A stretch of DNA of 64,000 nt from Rusavskia elegans (GCA_011316305.1 SAUG01000116.1:157718-221717), one strand, 5' to 3'; shown: positions 22,878-35,164, numbered from the stretch's first letter. A program made the numbers and translations. Notes: generated from the letters alone by a model not told the origin.

Positions 22878-25030
22878 TCACCTCATCTTCCACCAACTCC
22901 ATCCTCTCTCTTCCCTCTTCGTATGAACTCTGCCAGCCTGCTCAACACCTCTCTTCCCCGCTGCCGGCCCTGCAGCAGCTGAAGCCCCAACAGTAAATTG
23001 AATCGTCAACACCCCCTTCGCAGGCAAATTGAGCCTGAATGTCCCATCCGCACCCACGACCGGCAGCGTCACCGGGGCAAAATCATCTTTCTCCGTCGTC
23101 TGCACCGCACCGGTGACTTTGCCTCCCGCGCCCGGCAACTTCATCCTAATAGACTGTCCCGTCGCATTCCTGTTTATGAAGATGGTAGAGTAGACATTAT
23201 CCACATTCTTCGCCGCCACAGCCACGGTCCCATACGGTAATATCTCATTCGGAATATCATACCTCACTGCGCCGGGACGCAGGAAATGGCTGAAGTGCCG
23301 GAAAACCCAGAACCGCTTGGTGAAATAGAAATTATAGTCCTTGGTTGTCGCGTACGCGGGATCGATATACAGCAATCCGTCATTATACCCGGAATCCTTG
23401 GCGTAGCCGCAATTGGATAAGGGGACCGTGGATGGGTTGCATGGCATCATGTTGCTGACTGCCGTCCACCAGTCCCAGCTCTCGGCGTTGACGAGCGTTA
23501 GCCATTGCCAGATGTACCGCCCCATGTCGAGCGCGGAGTTGATGCCCGGGTCGTATTCGGCTTTCATTATTTTGGGGCCGGTCCAGCCGAAGGGTGCGTG
23601 GAGTCCGCTTGCGGTTGCGAAGGATGAGATTTCGGTTTGTTTGATGGGTGGGGGCGGGTTGGGTGAGGAGCTGTTGATGACGAGTTGGCGGTAGTTGAGC
23701 AGGGTGGCGTCGTCGGGCCAGTCGTACATGTGCACGGCGATCGCGTCGATGTATTTCGAGGCGAGGGTTTGCGGGAGCCAGGACGGGTAGTCGGGATAGG
23801 CGTCGGAGGCGATCTGGCTGCTTTCGTCCCCCATGATTTTGATCTTTTGTACGGTGGGGGAGGTGGATACTTTTAATGTGGCGCGTAGGTTCTCGAAGAC
23901 TTCGGCGCGGAGGGTCTTGTCGACGGACATTCCCTCCTGGGTGCATTTATTGAAGTCGTTGCCTGGTTCGTTCATGGGTGAGATGTAGTCGATCTTGATC
24001 TTTTCATTGGTGAGATGGTTGAGAACCTCGTTGAGGTAAGCCATGAACTGGGGGATAGCAGCGGCAGTCAGAGCGTTGCCACAGGGTTTCTTGGTTTCGG
24101 TCAGAGCAGAGGGCATGGAGTTGACGAAGGCGGTGATTGAGGCGAGCTTCGCTTCATTGGCGGCTTTGAGGTAGTAGACTCCTCCCCCGTCTCGAGTCCA
24201 ATCGTAGGTGCCATTGGTGACCATGAATGATTCTACGCCTCTACCGGGCGTACTGACGTAGAGACTGTCGTTTAGCCCACCACTGCCTCCGAGATTATAA
24301 CGATATCCACTGAGGTGTAACCAGTCTTCCGAGAAAAGGAGTGTAGATAGGTTCTTTTGCTGTGCCGCAGGGAAATCTTTCATAAAGTTCGGCCACCAGG
24401 CGCCTGAAGCACCGAAAGACGCGATAGTTTGCTGTGGGTCGGGTGATAGTTGCACTGGTTCATACGTGAGTTTGAACCCTGGTAGCGTTATTGTCTTCTA
24501 AGCTTACCAAGAGTATTCTCAGGATCGCCGGCCTGGGGTTGCTTGAGCTGTGCCGGGTAGAATTGCAAAAACTGCAGGGCTTTACTCATGAAATGACCCA
24601 CAGTGGCATCGTCGTCCGAACCGTCGACGGGTTTTGGTCGTATAACGGTCAAAGAGCTATTCTCCGCTAGTTGGAAGGTGGCGAGGGTATGGTAGAAAAG
24701 TCTATTTTCATGGATATCTCCTCTCTCAATGTCAAAGTCGTAGGCTTCTTTCCATATTGCAGCGTTTCCAAAGGGCTTGGCGAATTCCTCCGTCGCCTTT
24801 TTGACATCGGCCTTTTGTTGTTCGGAAAGCGACGTCAGGGCATCAATATCAGTTGAACCGTTGGCTACTTGTTCTTGCCTGCGGACAAAATTTGCGACTT
24901 GGTGAGTAGGATTGCTGACGACGTTTACGGATTGGGGTGATAGCCCTCCTTTGGACCGTGGGACTTGGTGAGTTGGCGATGCAGCTACAAGAGCAACTGC
25001 AATCGAGAAGCAAGAGAGAAGGGGTCGCAT
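22878..25030 (-). CDS. Secreted GH30-family glycoside hydrolase (2 exons)
   Basis: Exon 1 (25030-24508) and exon 2 (24454-22878) join across a GTAAGC...CCAG intron to give 699 residues. A signal peptide (LLSCFSIAVALVAA) is followed by a polar N-terminal extension of about 150 residues that is not part of the catalytic fold. The catalytic part begins TIASFGASGAWWPNF, the GH30-type first strand. The likely acid/base is in ISPMNEPGNDF and the likely nucleophile in IKQTEISSF. A beta-sandwich-like C-terminal portion (DGTFRLNLPAKGVLTIQF) precedes a Ser/Ala and basic tail. GH30 includes endo-beta-1,6-galactanases, glucanases and xylanases; the sequence most recalls the fungal beta-1,6-galactanase-like branch, but the substrate is inferred. 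Confidence 0.9.
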
Positions 25031-26186
25031 TATAACTTTCAGAAAGCCGGTGTCTATGGTTATGACAAGTGAGTTCTTACCTGTACGTTCAGAGACAGAC
25101 AAATAAAGTCATAAGAGAAGGACAAGACGCCAGTGCCATATATCACAGAGAGCGGCAGGTGAAGCAGACGTCAAACATGAAAAAGCGTGGCAGAAAATTC
25201 ATGTTTAGAGTACGGAGTACCCAGACACATTACTGGTGGCAAGAACATGTCCTCAGCTTTTTGCTCTTAAGGTGCAGCGCAACATAAGAGTTGGTGAATT
25301 CCGGTGGGATGCCAAGGTGTCCCAGATACCGAGAATAGTCCTGTAACGCGGGAGAGGCCGAGATCGTGGACTGGACCTGAGAAACATCTGCAGCTAATGC
25401 AGGCTCGGCAAAACAACATGGCCCGTTGCCGGACGAGCGAGAGGTGCAACCTGGAAAATAAGCTTTTGACTGATGCATGGGATTTGGATGGGACGGCTAG
25501 CTGCGTTTCAGGGGGACGAATAGACTCATTTAAGGAGATGACTACTAGCGATAGCCGCGTTTCCAGATGGGAGATACATCCGCAACAAGCGGGAAATGTA
25601 CGCCTAAAACTATTCACCTATGATCCAGGAAGATAATCACAACATATCAATGATAACAATAGAGGGACACGTTTTGACTTACCCTCAATCGCAAGAAGTG
25701 CCCTTCAAGATGCCATTGTCATACCATCGGGATCATTGTCCCACCGGTGGTAGTCTTGTGGGGAATATCACCAATAAGGGAGTTCAAATCCCGGTGGAAA
25801 GAAGCCGGCATACATTGGGGAACCCCAGTGTGAATCGCAAACGACCGCAATCGGTCGACGTCATCATCTCATCATCTCCTATGATTTCTTGCCTTGCATG
25901 CTGACACTTAGGAGAGCTTGATGTACAATAGATACGCGATGTTCATATTCGGTGATCCTGAACGATCGAAATGTGCGTATAAAAAGTGGGAAAGATACAC
26001 ATAGAAGGGGGATAAAGCATGACAAAGGTATATAAGGCGTAGGACGTGTGGCCCATATCGTCCGACCAGATTATTGCTCTTGACGTATGTTCTCCACGGT
26101 TGGCTCGACTCTCGGAACTTACTTTAATTTCCGACCAGGTCTGGCGTGTCGAGAGTGGAGCTGCCCGGCCAGTTCCCCATGATCAC
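25031..26186. other. Intergenic region upstream of GH30
   Basis: No supported gene. Open frames in 25230-25640 run on both strands in the same place, and none shows a domain. It probably contains the GH30 promoter, as the two flanking genes are both on the minus strand. Confidence 0.4.
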
Positions 26187-27053
26187 TCAGACCTCCACTT
26201 CCCTGAGCTGATCATTGACCTCCAATATGTCCCATTTGTACGGATCCAACCCCTTAGGATCCCCATTGGCGCACATAGTCTTGTACCATTCCCTCCTCGA
26301 TTTATCTCCCCTCTGCTTTTTGAATGCGTCCTTCAGATCCTCCCATCCTGGCTCGCTTCCGCAATCTTCGGCGCATGGATGGCCTTCCCCGCCGATACAA
26401 AGGACTTTGGGCGTATCCGCCCCTCCACCCAGTAGGTTATGTAGTCCTTTCTCGGCACGTCCGAGAAGGATAATCTGATGGTCCCAGCCATCTCCCATGT
26501 CGTACTCATACCTCAAGTGTAGCTGGCCGGTCGTCTTTGTCCCATCCTCCAAATCCCATTCTTTCCGCTCAAATACATCGCGAAGTGTCCAGTTCCGCTC
26601 GTTCCGAGGCTTGGGCCAGAACCCGAGATCGTCTTCGTCGCCATCGAAGGTGCGCTGGAGGATGAGGACGGGTCTTGGAATGCCACGCTCGTTGAGCATG
26701 ATTTCAACGTTGAAGGCGTGCATGTGGCAATTCGCCCAGCCGAAGGCGATCTGGAGGACTTGGTGGAACTTGGCGAAAGTAAGAGAGGGAGGTAGGGAGA
26801 GTATGCGGGTTATGGTAGGGTTGTCGGACAGAGTCATGGCGACTGTGACGAGATAGTTGCGCTCTTCATCTGTGTCAAGACTGTGGGACTGCGCGGGGTC
26901 GGCAATAGCTTTCTCCTGGAGAGCATTTTCGTTGGGGGTGGGCTCTGTAGGGGGCCGGTGTGGTGCGGTTTTGGCGGTGTTGGCGCTTTTCGTACTCAGG
27001 GGATTGGTACGAGAGGAGGCTGAACGAGACTTGGGGGTCGCTGTTTTCGGCAT
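26187..27053 (-). CDS. Plasmid pRiA4b Orf3-like domain protein
   Basis: Single exon, 288 residues, ATG at 27053. A Lys/Ser/Thr/Pro-rich N-terminal extension of about 65 residues precedes the conserved domain. Diagnostic stretches are FHQVLQIAFGWANCHMHAF near the start of the domain, LRYEYDMGDGWDHQI in the middle and CIGGEGHPCAEDCG near the end; these match the family first noted on Agrobacterium plasmid pRiA4b and common in bacteria and fungi. Its biochemical role is not established. The bacterial kinship suggests old horizontal transfer, but the gene looks ordinary in composition here. Predicted intracellular, with no signal peptide. Confidence 0.9.
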   Translation of the reverse strand: MPKTATPKSRSASSRTNPLSTKSANTAKTAPHRPPTEPTPNENALQEKAIADPAQSHSLDTDEERNYLVTVAMTLSDNPTITRILSLPPSLTFAKFHQVLQIAFGWANCHMHAFNVEIMLNERGIPRPVLILQRTFDGDEDDLGFWPKPRNERNWTLRDVFERKEWDLEDGTKTTGQLHLRYEYDMGDGWDHQIILLGRAEKGLHNLLGGGADTPKVLCIGGEGHPCAEDCGSEPGWEDLKDAFKKQRGDKSRREWYKTMCANGDPKGLDPYKWDILEVNDQLREVEV

Positions 27054-27661
27054 AGCACTGGTGTAGAAGAGGTAGGAAAGACTGTCGTGCACAAGTGTTG
27101 TTGGTTGGAACTTTGGTCAGGACTTCTCTTCGGCGCGTCGTTGAATCGCTTGACGCGTCATGCACGTGATGTAGGTCAGAAAAAGCTTGGCAGGGGTCGG
27201 GATACTCTACGAACTACTCTACTCCCTACTCCAGTAGTTTCGTAAGACTTTCCCACAAACAACATCATCCCCAGATACCGTCTGACACCCGTCCAACCGT
27301 TTCGCGGGCCCCTACCATGCCCCTTGGGAAACGTGAAGCGGACCCGAGCCACGATTGCTCGATAGGACTGAGATTCATAGCACTCGAACCCTCGTACTTG
27401 TAGGGTAAATTTGGTCATTATATGCGGTTCGAACACGCCTCGTCATGGAGAAGAAGGCAGCTCGTTTCAAAAAGGGCAGGAAGCTTGTTTTAGAGCCTCC
27501 GCGGTCACAGATACACACGGATCGCTTGTGGGGGCCGTGGGGTGTTTGTCGCGCCCGCATGTCGCTACAATGAGTAAATCCTACGAAGCCAATATTATTT
27601 CGTCGAGTCTTGCATTCCCAAGGTTGGCACATCCTTTCTCCTGGCAACGGAGCTCACAGTC

Positions 27662-28365
27662 ATGCTGCTCCTTGTGCCATCTCTTCTTCTGTTCCTCACC
27701 ACCTGGGGCCTGGCACAAAGCCCCGCCCAAGCTCCGGCGCAGGCCCCGGCGGGCGCACCGGCGCCAGGCCCTGACGATGATCCAGACTCCGTCGAGGCAA
27801 TCTCGCCGTACTAGATCTTCCTGCCTGGTTCACATTCATACAGCTTACAAAAACCAGTAGATTCCCTCCCGATAAGTTGAGCGAGCCTTGGCCTGAGCTG
27901 AACGGCCGCAACTTCAGTCTCTCGACCGACGCCCTCCCCTGGCACGCCCGCCATCTTTCCCGCAGCGCCGTCATATCTCTGATGATGCGAGTCCTTGGCC
28001 AGGTTGAAAAACACAGGAGGGCCATGGGCAACACCGTTATCCCCCACAACCTCGATGTCGCTGGACCTATCGAAGTCGAAACAAGAGATATCAAGTTTGA
28101 GATATGCAGACTCGCAGCCGGCGGTTTGACCCAGGTCCATGCAGATTTCGAGTCGATCGATGATGGCGAGCTAAGATTGGACGACATTCGCCCCATACTC
28201 AGCGTGTTCCGCGCGAAGATGACGAGGGATGCCGCGTGGAAAGAGAGGGCGGTATGGATAAGGCATAAGATAACGGACGTGAGGCTTGGCGCGGCGAAGA
28301 TCGTCTATGTGACTCCCGGCTGGGAGCCAGAGGACCCGAACAGAGAGCCAGGGCGGTGTGATTAA
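27662..28365 (+). CDS. Uncharacterised secreted protein (2 exons)
   Basis: Exons 27662-27807 and 27858-28365 join (GTACTA...CCAG, 50-bp intron) into 217 residues. The signal peptide LLLVPSLLLFLTTWGLAQ is followed by short PAQAPA repeats and a Pro/Asp-rich spacer. The mature part (from RFPPDKLSEPW) has few cysteines, predicted helices and the stretch DDIRPILSVFRAKM. I recognise no named domain. It begins the run of secreted-protein genes at 27.7-36.4 kb. Without the intron the first exon would stop after 51 codons, so the join is needed and well supported by phase. Confidence 0.7.
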
Positions 28366-30730
28366 AATAGATCGAGAGGGATGAATGTTTTTGAAGATAT
28401 CGTGTGTGTGCATCCCAGTGCTGAACATGGAGATATACACTGTGCTGTGACCAACACGAACGAGACACGCTAGGCTCCAAACAACAGCTCTAGGAAAACA
28501 CCTCGATGTCTCCCAGCGCCTTCGCTGTCTCCACATCACAAGCCACTATCATGGCAAGCCAGATGCTTCTTGTCCACAAGGACCATTTGGTACAAATAGA
28601 GGTCCATTCATTGTTTGCTCATCACTGGACGAAATCACCGTATAAGAACAGTGACAAGGAGGTGAAATCAAGAACGAGTGTATCGTCATTCTGCTGCTTT
28701 GCTATTGATACAGCAGCACCAAGATCAAGGGCGAACACTCAAGATGGCCACCCAACCACACGCTAGATCGCCGATCAACCACATGGATTTGCAGCGCATT
28801 AGAAGTAGCGGCCAGACAAGATTCTACGCCCCTTGGGTCTGTATCGCAGAACCTAAGCAAAGAGTTCTGCTTGTGCGTCACTGATCACGAAAGTCAGCGG
28901 GAGGGGTGCTCGGGAGAAATTGCTTGGGATGAATGTGACCTACCAACCAATGAGGACTCGCCCGTACGCACTCGTTGAAGTCTCGGACGCAGTCCTCCTT
29001 GCACTAGACTACGCCTACGCCGACACCTTGAGGGCGGCAGCGGGAGCCACTGCGCCGAGGAGATCAGAAGTGTGTTCTGTTGGAAGAGGATGCTGAAAAT
29101 GGTGAGGAGATATCATAGATTGAGAAACGGACAAATGGTGGAAAGTTGTTGGGTGCGACTGGTGGTGGGTGAGTTCGATGACACAGATTTGAGGTTGATA
29201 ACAGGAACGAAGAGAGAAATCACGCCGCGACTCTGTATAATTTTTGACAAGTCCCACCCAGGAGTAAGAAGCTAGCGATCTCAATCCTGCTAAGACTACA
29301 GCGACAGATGATGTTTTCCATACGGTATCAGGCAAAAGGTTGGCGCTTTAGCTTGGGAGTAAGGAAGACTTCACGATCAACGACAGCCTTTTCATGTATC
29401 AGCCAATCCACTGGACGTCGTTCAATACTAGAGTCGTCTTCGATGTTATACCATCACAATAGTCGAAGATCTGGAAGCATCATTGACACATAAGCCCAAG
29501 CAACCCCGAGACGCGCATGCTTGGCCGCGGACTTGAGTTTGGCCGCATGCAACTCTATCTTCAAACTTGATTTAGTGCAAGATCTTTTTGGCTGAATATC
29601 CGTCATCTGGCGCCGGCGATCACCATCAACCCGGTTTCGGGTCATGCAGGTGGTAGGTGACAGTGTCGATCTTCATACCAACCCCAGATGTGCGAACCGA
29701 TGTCTTCCTGCGGCCAAGGGACCTCTCCCTCTTCGGGAATTTCCCTTACAGCCCCTTGTCACCGCCAATGACGAGATTCTGGAGGTGCCAAATTTTCGAG
29801 TCTTTTCAGCTTTTCCGTTTGTATGACAGGACGTGAGCTCACGACATGACCGCCAACCCTCGGGCAACGACGCTGGAGATGATGTACGATCAATCGGTAG
29901 GACATGATTCGGAAGTATGGACAATGGGGAGGATTGGCAGACTGAGATACGTTAAGCTCCTTGCTGTGTTCAATGAGCAGACAGATTTCCACGATGTCAC
30001 ATAATGTTGACGGCGCCTAGAAGCCTCTAAGAGACATCTGCCTTGATCAAGAGGATTCAAGTACAGATATAACCTTGATCCTTGGAACTCTCAGCAACAC
30101 CATCGTCGGCGAGCTGGAAACGACCATCTGATGGTTGTCAGAAACCGACTCTACATTGCTCCACAGAATGTGAGAGCCTTCCTCTGATTGCATCTTATCA
30201 CAATCAGGCTCCAAAGCCCAAGAAGCTTCGCTCTCACCTGGTCAACACCCGCGAACGTGATGCCCCAGCTCCGCAAAGGGCTATCAGGAGATAAAACTCA
30301 GCTACCTCGCTAGTCCTACGTCTCCCGGAAATCAGAAACAGTGTTCACGAACTGGCGCTCGGAAGACATCGCATAGCCCTGGGGTACAGGTCGCACGTCC
30401 ACAACTACAAATCAATTCTGGGCATCCGCCATAAAATGCACGCTGGTGGTAGGCAATACAACTATATCTTTGGCTGCAAAGACTCCGTCTCCATCTTGGG
30501 CTATCACGCGTGTGCAGGCAGGTGTATGGGGAAACGGCTTTGCTGTCCTGGACGCTGAACAGTTTCCGCTGTGGCAGCGGTTGGGAATGATAAAATGCCA
30601 GCACACGATGCGGCCAGCTCAGCTATGTGCTATGGGGAAAGTCAAGGTGATTGACAAGCCTTTTGATTGCTAAGATTGATCTATGGGGATCTTGAGCACA
30701 CTCATGGCTTCCGGAATCTCGTTCTCTTCT
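28366..30730. other. Long region without a supported gene
   Basis: Open frames of 60-110 codons occur on both strands but none shows a signal peptide with coherent downstream sequence or a known domain. The plus-strand stretch at about 28940-29095 (YALVEVSDAVLLALDYAYAD) looks protein-like but I could not build a gene around it. It may contain relics of secreted-protein genes like its neighbours. Confidence 0.4.
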
Positions 30731-32014
30731 TCACGACACTGCCATCGACCCATCCCATACGGTATCCCACTCCCCCTCGTGGGTCAAAATCGTACGTGCC
30801 CCACCAACATTGGTAGCAAGTGCCGCTCCGTTAGCTAGTTGAAGAGGGTCACTCCCATCGTCGATCACAGCACGGATTTTGCTTTGGGCGCCTACCCCGT
30901 AAACATCAGCTTCACGACCTTTTCCAACTTCATTGCGAGCATTTGAAGCATTGGATTGGATACGCACCGAGATTTTTGAACATCCCTCCCCGGTCTACCC
31001 GTACACACATGGCAACTAAGAGCGCGGCCGCATACCACGCATCATAAAGAGTCATGTGGTCAGTCGCATGTTCGGTCATCCCCACAATGATCATGCGGCA
31101 TTTGTCGTATGGCGCTGTATGATTGCATTCTCGTCAGCCAAAAATCGACCACACTATAACCTGCGCAAGATAGCGGCTACATACCCACTACCCAGTTATG
31201 AGGCATCGCGATATCCACACCCGCCGTATGAGGCGGGCCCCAGACCTTCTCCGGACCTGTGTCCGCGGGTATCTCACCCAGGAGAACTTCGCATTTGCTG
31301 GAGTCGTAGGTACGGGGCTTATGTCCGCATTCGACATTGACCGGATCGTAGGGCCGGATGATAATCCCAAGCGTGCCATGCTGGCCTGCGAGAGAAGAAT
31401 CAGCAGTCATATACGCCCGGGTACATGGTTGACGGAAGGGATTAACGTTGGAAACAGAGGGACCTTTCTATACCTATACCGGAGATCGCACCACCTTGCC
31501 CTCTATGATCGCGAACACATTCATTCATAACTTTCCATGCCGCGCGCGCGATTTCTTTTCCTGTCGTGGTTTCGAAAGCAGCTCTGCCTTTTAAAACGAT
31601 GTTGAAGGTGCAGCGACCATCACCTGACAGATCCTCGTTCAGCGACAACACTATACACCTCGGTGTGGGATAGTGTCTCCTCATACCGCTGACCCACATC
31701 CAGGGAAGCTTGTGTGCAGCTTCACCAGGTCCACGTCGCCGTATTTGTACCGGATTCACGGCCTGTCCATGTGAGAAAGTACGAAATGCGTCGAGACAGC
31801 TACTGTATCTAAGGCCCGTACCATACTGGGACCCTCGACAGTCGATTTGGAGATCGTTCGGACTTGCTGCTGGATTCAGGCTTTGGGCTAGTGTGATGTT
31901 GATGAGTGGTGCCGGTGTGTCGCCCAGAGTGCCCTCGGTGGGAATCGTAAGGGCGTTGCTGAAAGGGACACCAAGTAGGAGAACAGCTGTACGGCGGAGT
32001 CTTTTAGAAAACAT
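30731..32014 (-). CDS. Secreted protein with two tandem copies of an uncharacterised Cys domain (4 exons)
   Basis: Exons 32014-31474, 31385-31185, 31114-30968 and 30918-30731 join in frame (three phase-1 introns) to 358 residues. A signal peptide (AVLLLGVPFSNALT) is followed by domain 1, running from about IDCRGSQYG to GQGGAISGIGQHGTLGIII. Domain 2 runs from about VECGHKPRTYDSSKC to the C-terminus. Each domain shows the same order: Cys, Tyr, then SC/SKC; an Arg/Gly segment; LP or MP followed by Cys and a hydrophobic strand; a helix ending in Cys; and GG followed by a beta strand. From memory this pattern, often doubled, is a populous unnamed family of secreted proteins in Pezizomycotina. Role is unknown; effector-like status is inference. 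Confidence 0.82.
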
Positions 32015-32450
32015 CGTCTCTTACCAGCCATATTTGATCTACAAACGATGGACAGCTTCTTCGTCAGATGAAGAAGGCATTGCGGATAGCGCTTCTGTGA
32101 AAGCCGCAACGCGCTTTGGGTTCTGCGCATAACATAAACAATCTTGCATGAGCTCTTAATATGAGATCCGCTGCCGGGATTCAGCAATGGAAAGATCTTT
32201 CGGTAGCTATGACCTGCAGCTCCACAGACATCTGGTCATGTAGCCATCAGAGGAACTCGCATACAAGGCTACCCCTTTTTGAGTCGATGATATCGGTGTG
32301 ACCCTTGCTTCATGTTCGCAAAAATGACGTGCGGGAGTAACGGAAGAAATCGACGGCGGAACTTGTTATCCGTGAACGGGGAGTTGCATAACATAATGCC
32401 CTATATTCCGCTGAAATTTATTTCTCGCTACATGGGCCGGCTTCGAAGAT

Positions 32451-33119
32451 TTAAAGCAGGTTCAGGCAACCGTCGATGGTTGATATATATCCTGTGATTT
32501 CAACAAGTACAGAACCGATCCCGCCATTTCCAAGCTCAACGGAATCGAAACACCAGCCCAAAGGTCTACCGGCCTGTTGTAGCAGAACCACAGCACGGTA
32601 AGGACCCCGGTAGCGCCTCTTCAGCACCACGTCTGCCCACTCAACACTCATCAGAGTAGATATCGTGTGCCAGGAGACCGGAAGCAAACGCTGATGAGGT
32701 ATTCCCGTTACTGGGGCTTTCCAATCGTCCCAGTGATCGGGCCAGCGATTTTCAACGACGAATCCTCGTGGCACACTGCCAAAGCGAAAGATGCAGTCTA
32801 TCTTGCGGAACGAGGCAATATCGTCTGATACTGTGAGAAGCGGAGGGTTAATGTCGTCGACGCGGAGTATGACGGATAGCAGTTTCGCTTGATTGAGGTC
32901 ACGGTCTTCATGTGTCGCTAGGTAGCGCAAGAGGTTCCCAACATTTTGCTCGACGCTCAGCTCGTTTGACGCCCAGAGATTGTGACTGGGGCTCAGCTGT
33001 AGAAGATTGGTGGTTGGACTTTGAGGGTCAATCGGTAGTGCAAGGGTCAACGTCTGATGGAGAGGGTAGGAGAGGAGGAGAAAGAAGATGCCAGCGTGTT
33101 GCATATGGAGGCTCCCCAT
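32451..33119 (-). CDS. Uncharacterised secreted protein
   Basis: Single exon, 222 residues, ATG at 33119. The signal peptide AGIFFLLLSYPLHQTLTLA is clear. The mature part has two cysteines (KIDCIF, LGWCFD), a helix-rich N-terminal half and a strand-rich C-terminal half ending in GSVLVEITGY. I recognise no domain. It has the same strand as the two-domain gene 437 bp away. The leader could extend from MQHAG; the signal peptide is present either way. Confidence 0.65.
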   Translation of the reverse strand: MGSLHMQHAGIFFLLLSYPLHQTLTLALPIDPQSPTTNLLQLSPSHNLWASNELSVEQNVGNLLRYLATHEDRDLNQAKLLSVILRVDDINPPLLTVSDDIASFRKIDCIFRFGSVPRGFVVENRWPDHWDDWKAPVTGIPHQRLLPVSWHTISTLMSVEWADVVLKRRYRGPYRAVVLLQQAGRPLGWCFDSVELGNGGIGSVLVEITGYISTIDGCLNLL

Positions 33120-33805
33120 TGTGCTGACCGAGGTGGGACTTCGACCAGTTGCTTATGGAGGACATGAATGGCTGTATAAGGTCCACAAAAACTGTTATGC
33201 ATGGTCGTTGTTGTCGCCTTTGCGCATGTCGCGACGATAGCAGGCGGGTGGGTGTACTCGGACTCCGTGATACACGCATAGTTCAGTTTTGGAATTATTG
33301 TTCAGAGGCTGATACTGATCAAGAAGCGGTCATCATACAATCAAGAACGCGTGTGGTAACGCAATCGCCAGCCACATATCAACGCCGATATTTGTAGGCG
33401 ATGGGATAGTGACTACGAAGGTGTCGTAATACCATTATACTAGAAGCCTCGGAGGAAGCTAATGCACTCCACGCGCGGGAGCAGGTGATATCAATGATAT
33501 TAATACAGTTTCGGCTGGTGGACATTAATGTACTCAGAGATGTTCCGAGTCTTCCGGTGACGAAGGCAATGAACAAAATGGTTGGCGCAGTATTTCCCTC
33601 GACCCGAAAATCAATATGCGACTAGCCGCTGGAGTATAGGCTTGTTTGCATCCTTGAGGCGAATCAAGTCTGCGTCACTTTTCGAAGATATCATGGTATG
33701 GTACATCATCCCACAACGACCGCTGACTGGAACATCATTCAAATCACTTTCGAGAGCTTCAAGAAAATGCACAGCTGAATAGTCCTGAGACTATATAAAC
33801 GTCTG

Positions 33806-34330
33806 ATGTGGTTGCCGATTATTCTCATTAATGTTCTCTGTACCACCGTCTTCTCTGCGCCATCACTGGAGCTTCTCCGCAGCACCACCGGCCTCGGTCC
33901 AAAGTGCTTTCCTACTCGGCCATATTGCATTCGTCCTCGCGCGGAAGAATGCCGCGACGCAATATTTGTGATGAACGGCGCAGATCCAGGCTACCCACTT
34001 ATCTTCGGACGAAGTGAAATCATAAAAGAAGCACCTCATACTTACGCGGTTCCTCACCTGTGGAGTTCGCTACCTGTCAACTGCATCGTGAAGGTAGATG
34101 TGACGGATCCAAGGGCGACCGAGGAGGCAACCTTGAGGTCGCTGGCTGCGATGGCTGAAGTTGTGGTGCGCAAGTGTATCGTTGGTGGAACTGGTTGTGG
34201 TGGCTCGGTCTCGATTGGAAAGGGCGGGAGGTTGAACTTGATGGTAGCATACTACACTGTGATGGACCGCCTGGGTGGATTATTGGCATGGCATTCGAAT
34301 ATCACGCAATTGGCAGACGACGATGTCTAG
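33806..34330 (+). CDS. Uncharacterised secreted Cys-domain protein (single domain)
   Basis: Single exon, 174 residues. Signal peptide PIILINVLCTTVFS. The mature part has CFPTRPYC, EECRDAIF, LPVNCIVKVDV, VVVRKCIVGG and CGGSVSIGKGGRLNLMVAYY. That order of Cys, Cys-helix, proline-Cys-strand, helix-Cys and GG-strand matches the domain repeated in the gene at 30731-32014, so they are probably distant relatives. A TATATAAA-like box lies only 8-14 bp before the ATG, which is unusually close for a promoter element. Predicted secreted; function unknown. Confidence 0.75.
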   Translation: MWLPIILINVLCTTVFSAPSLELLRSTTGLGPKCFPTRPYCIRPRAEECRDAIFVMNGADPGYPLIFGRSEIIKEAPHTYAVPHLWSSLPVNCIVKVDVTDPRATEEATLRSLAAMAEVVVRKCIVGGTGCGGSVSIGKGGRLNLMVAYYTVMDRLGGLLAWHSNITQLADDDV

Positions 34331-34483
34331 ATTTCCCCAGTCGCGAGGAAACTCAATCGAGGTATACGCTGGTCCATGGTTGATATATGAACCCATGTAG
34401 AAAACAACTATGTTTCCGGGCAAACCTATGGCAGATCAGCAAATAGCGTTACCAAAAACTAATGAATGTAACCTAAATGCTTG

Positions 34484-35158
34484 CTACCTCCCAAGAGCAG
34501 GATCCCAATCCTCGAGACTACGAGCCCTCGCTCTTACACACTCGAACCACGGTTGGTAAGCGTCCTCCAGCAACTGTCGAGTAGTCATGATCTGGCTCAG
34601 CCCAATTGGCCCAGCGGGCTCTCCGGACAGTGGACCTCTTGGAACGAGAGATCCGATCATCGCGATGACAACAGTGCAGGACTGTAGGTGTAAAGGCGTC
34701 TGTCGAGCTGAAAACGCGATTAAGAAGAGAGAGAATGTGTACAGGCAGCAAAGCTACTCACTAGACTTGTATCTCTTCGGTAGTCGGATATGCGTTGCGG
34801 CCTGGTCGTCTGCGGAGTCGCCCTTCTATCAACCAAATCGTACACGGTAGAGGAGTAAGATAGCATATCCTGCCGCAGCAGCTTGTAGCCCTCACGACAG
34901 CTTGAGCCGTAGAATCTCAATTAGTGAAAAAAAGGGGCTTTTCCATGTCTCGGCTTTAGTGCAATGGACGTTCGGCTCCACTGTGAGGTTCGTGTTGATG
35001 GAAGCGTCTGTGATGGGTTGCGAGTTGGGGATGGTAAGCGAGATACCATGGCAGGACAGTATAATAAATTGATCAAAGGCGAGAGGAAGAAATGGATCTC
35101 GATCATCATGGTGCAGTCTTGACAAGAGACAGTACATAGGCGAGACAAGAGTTCTCAT
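34484..35158 (-). pseudogene. Decayed secreted Cys-domain gene
   Basis: The last exon (34699-34484, 71 codons and stop) reads TPLHLQSCTVVIAMIG and ends with a helix holding FECVRARAR, the C-terminal half of the same kind of domain. It joins through a GTGAGT...CGACAG intron to a segment around 34760-34910 carrying SSCREGYKLL. The expected N-terminal part (NLTVEPNVHCTKAETW at about 35000) is in a different frame from that segment. No canonical intron repairs this, and a run of seven T lies at the break. The only good signal-peptide start (MMIEIHFFLSP) is in yet another frame. I therefore call it broken. Confidence 0.55.
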
Positions 35159-35164
35159 CGGATC

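Noticed and set aside
23383..23946. Minus-strand Arg/His-rich frame of 187 codons inside GH30
   Set aside because: A shadow in another frame of the GH30 exon; composition is typical of an off-frame read.
29015..29335. Possible small secreted peptide on the minus strand ending in LLGAVAPAAALKVSA
   Set aside because: The hydrophobic part is at the C-terminus and no signal peptide or consistent splice model could be built.
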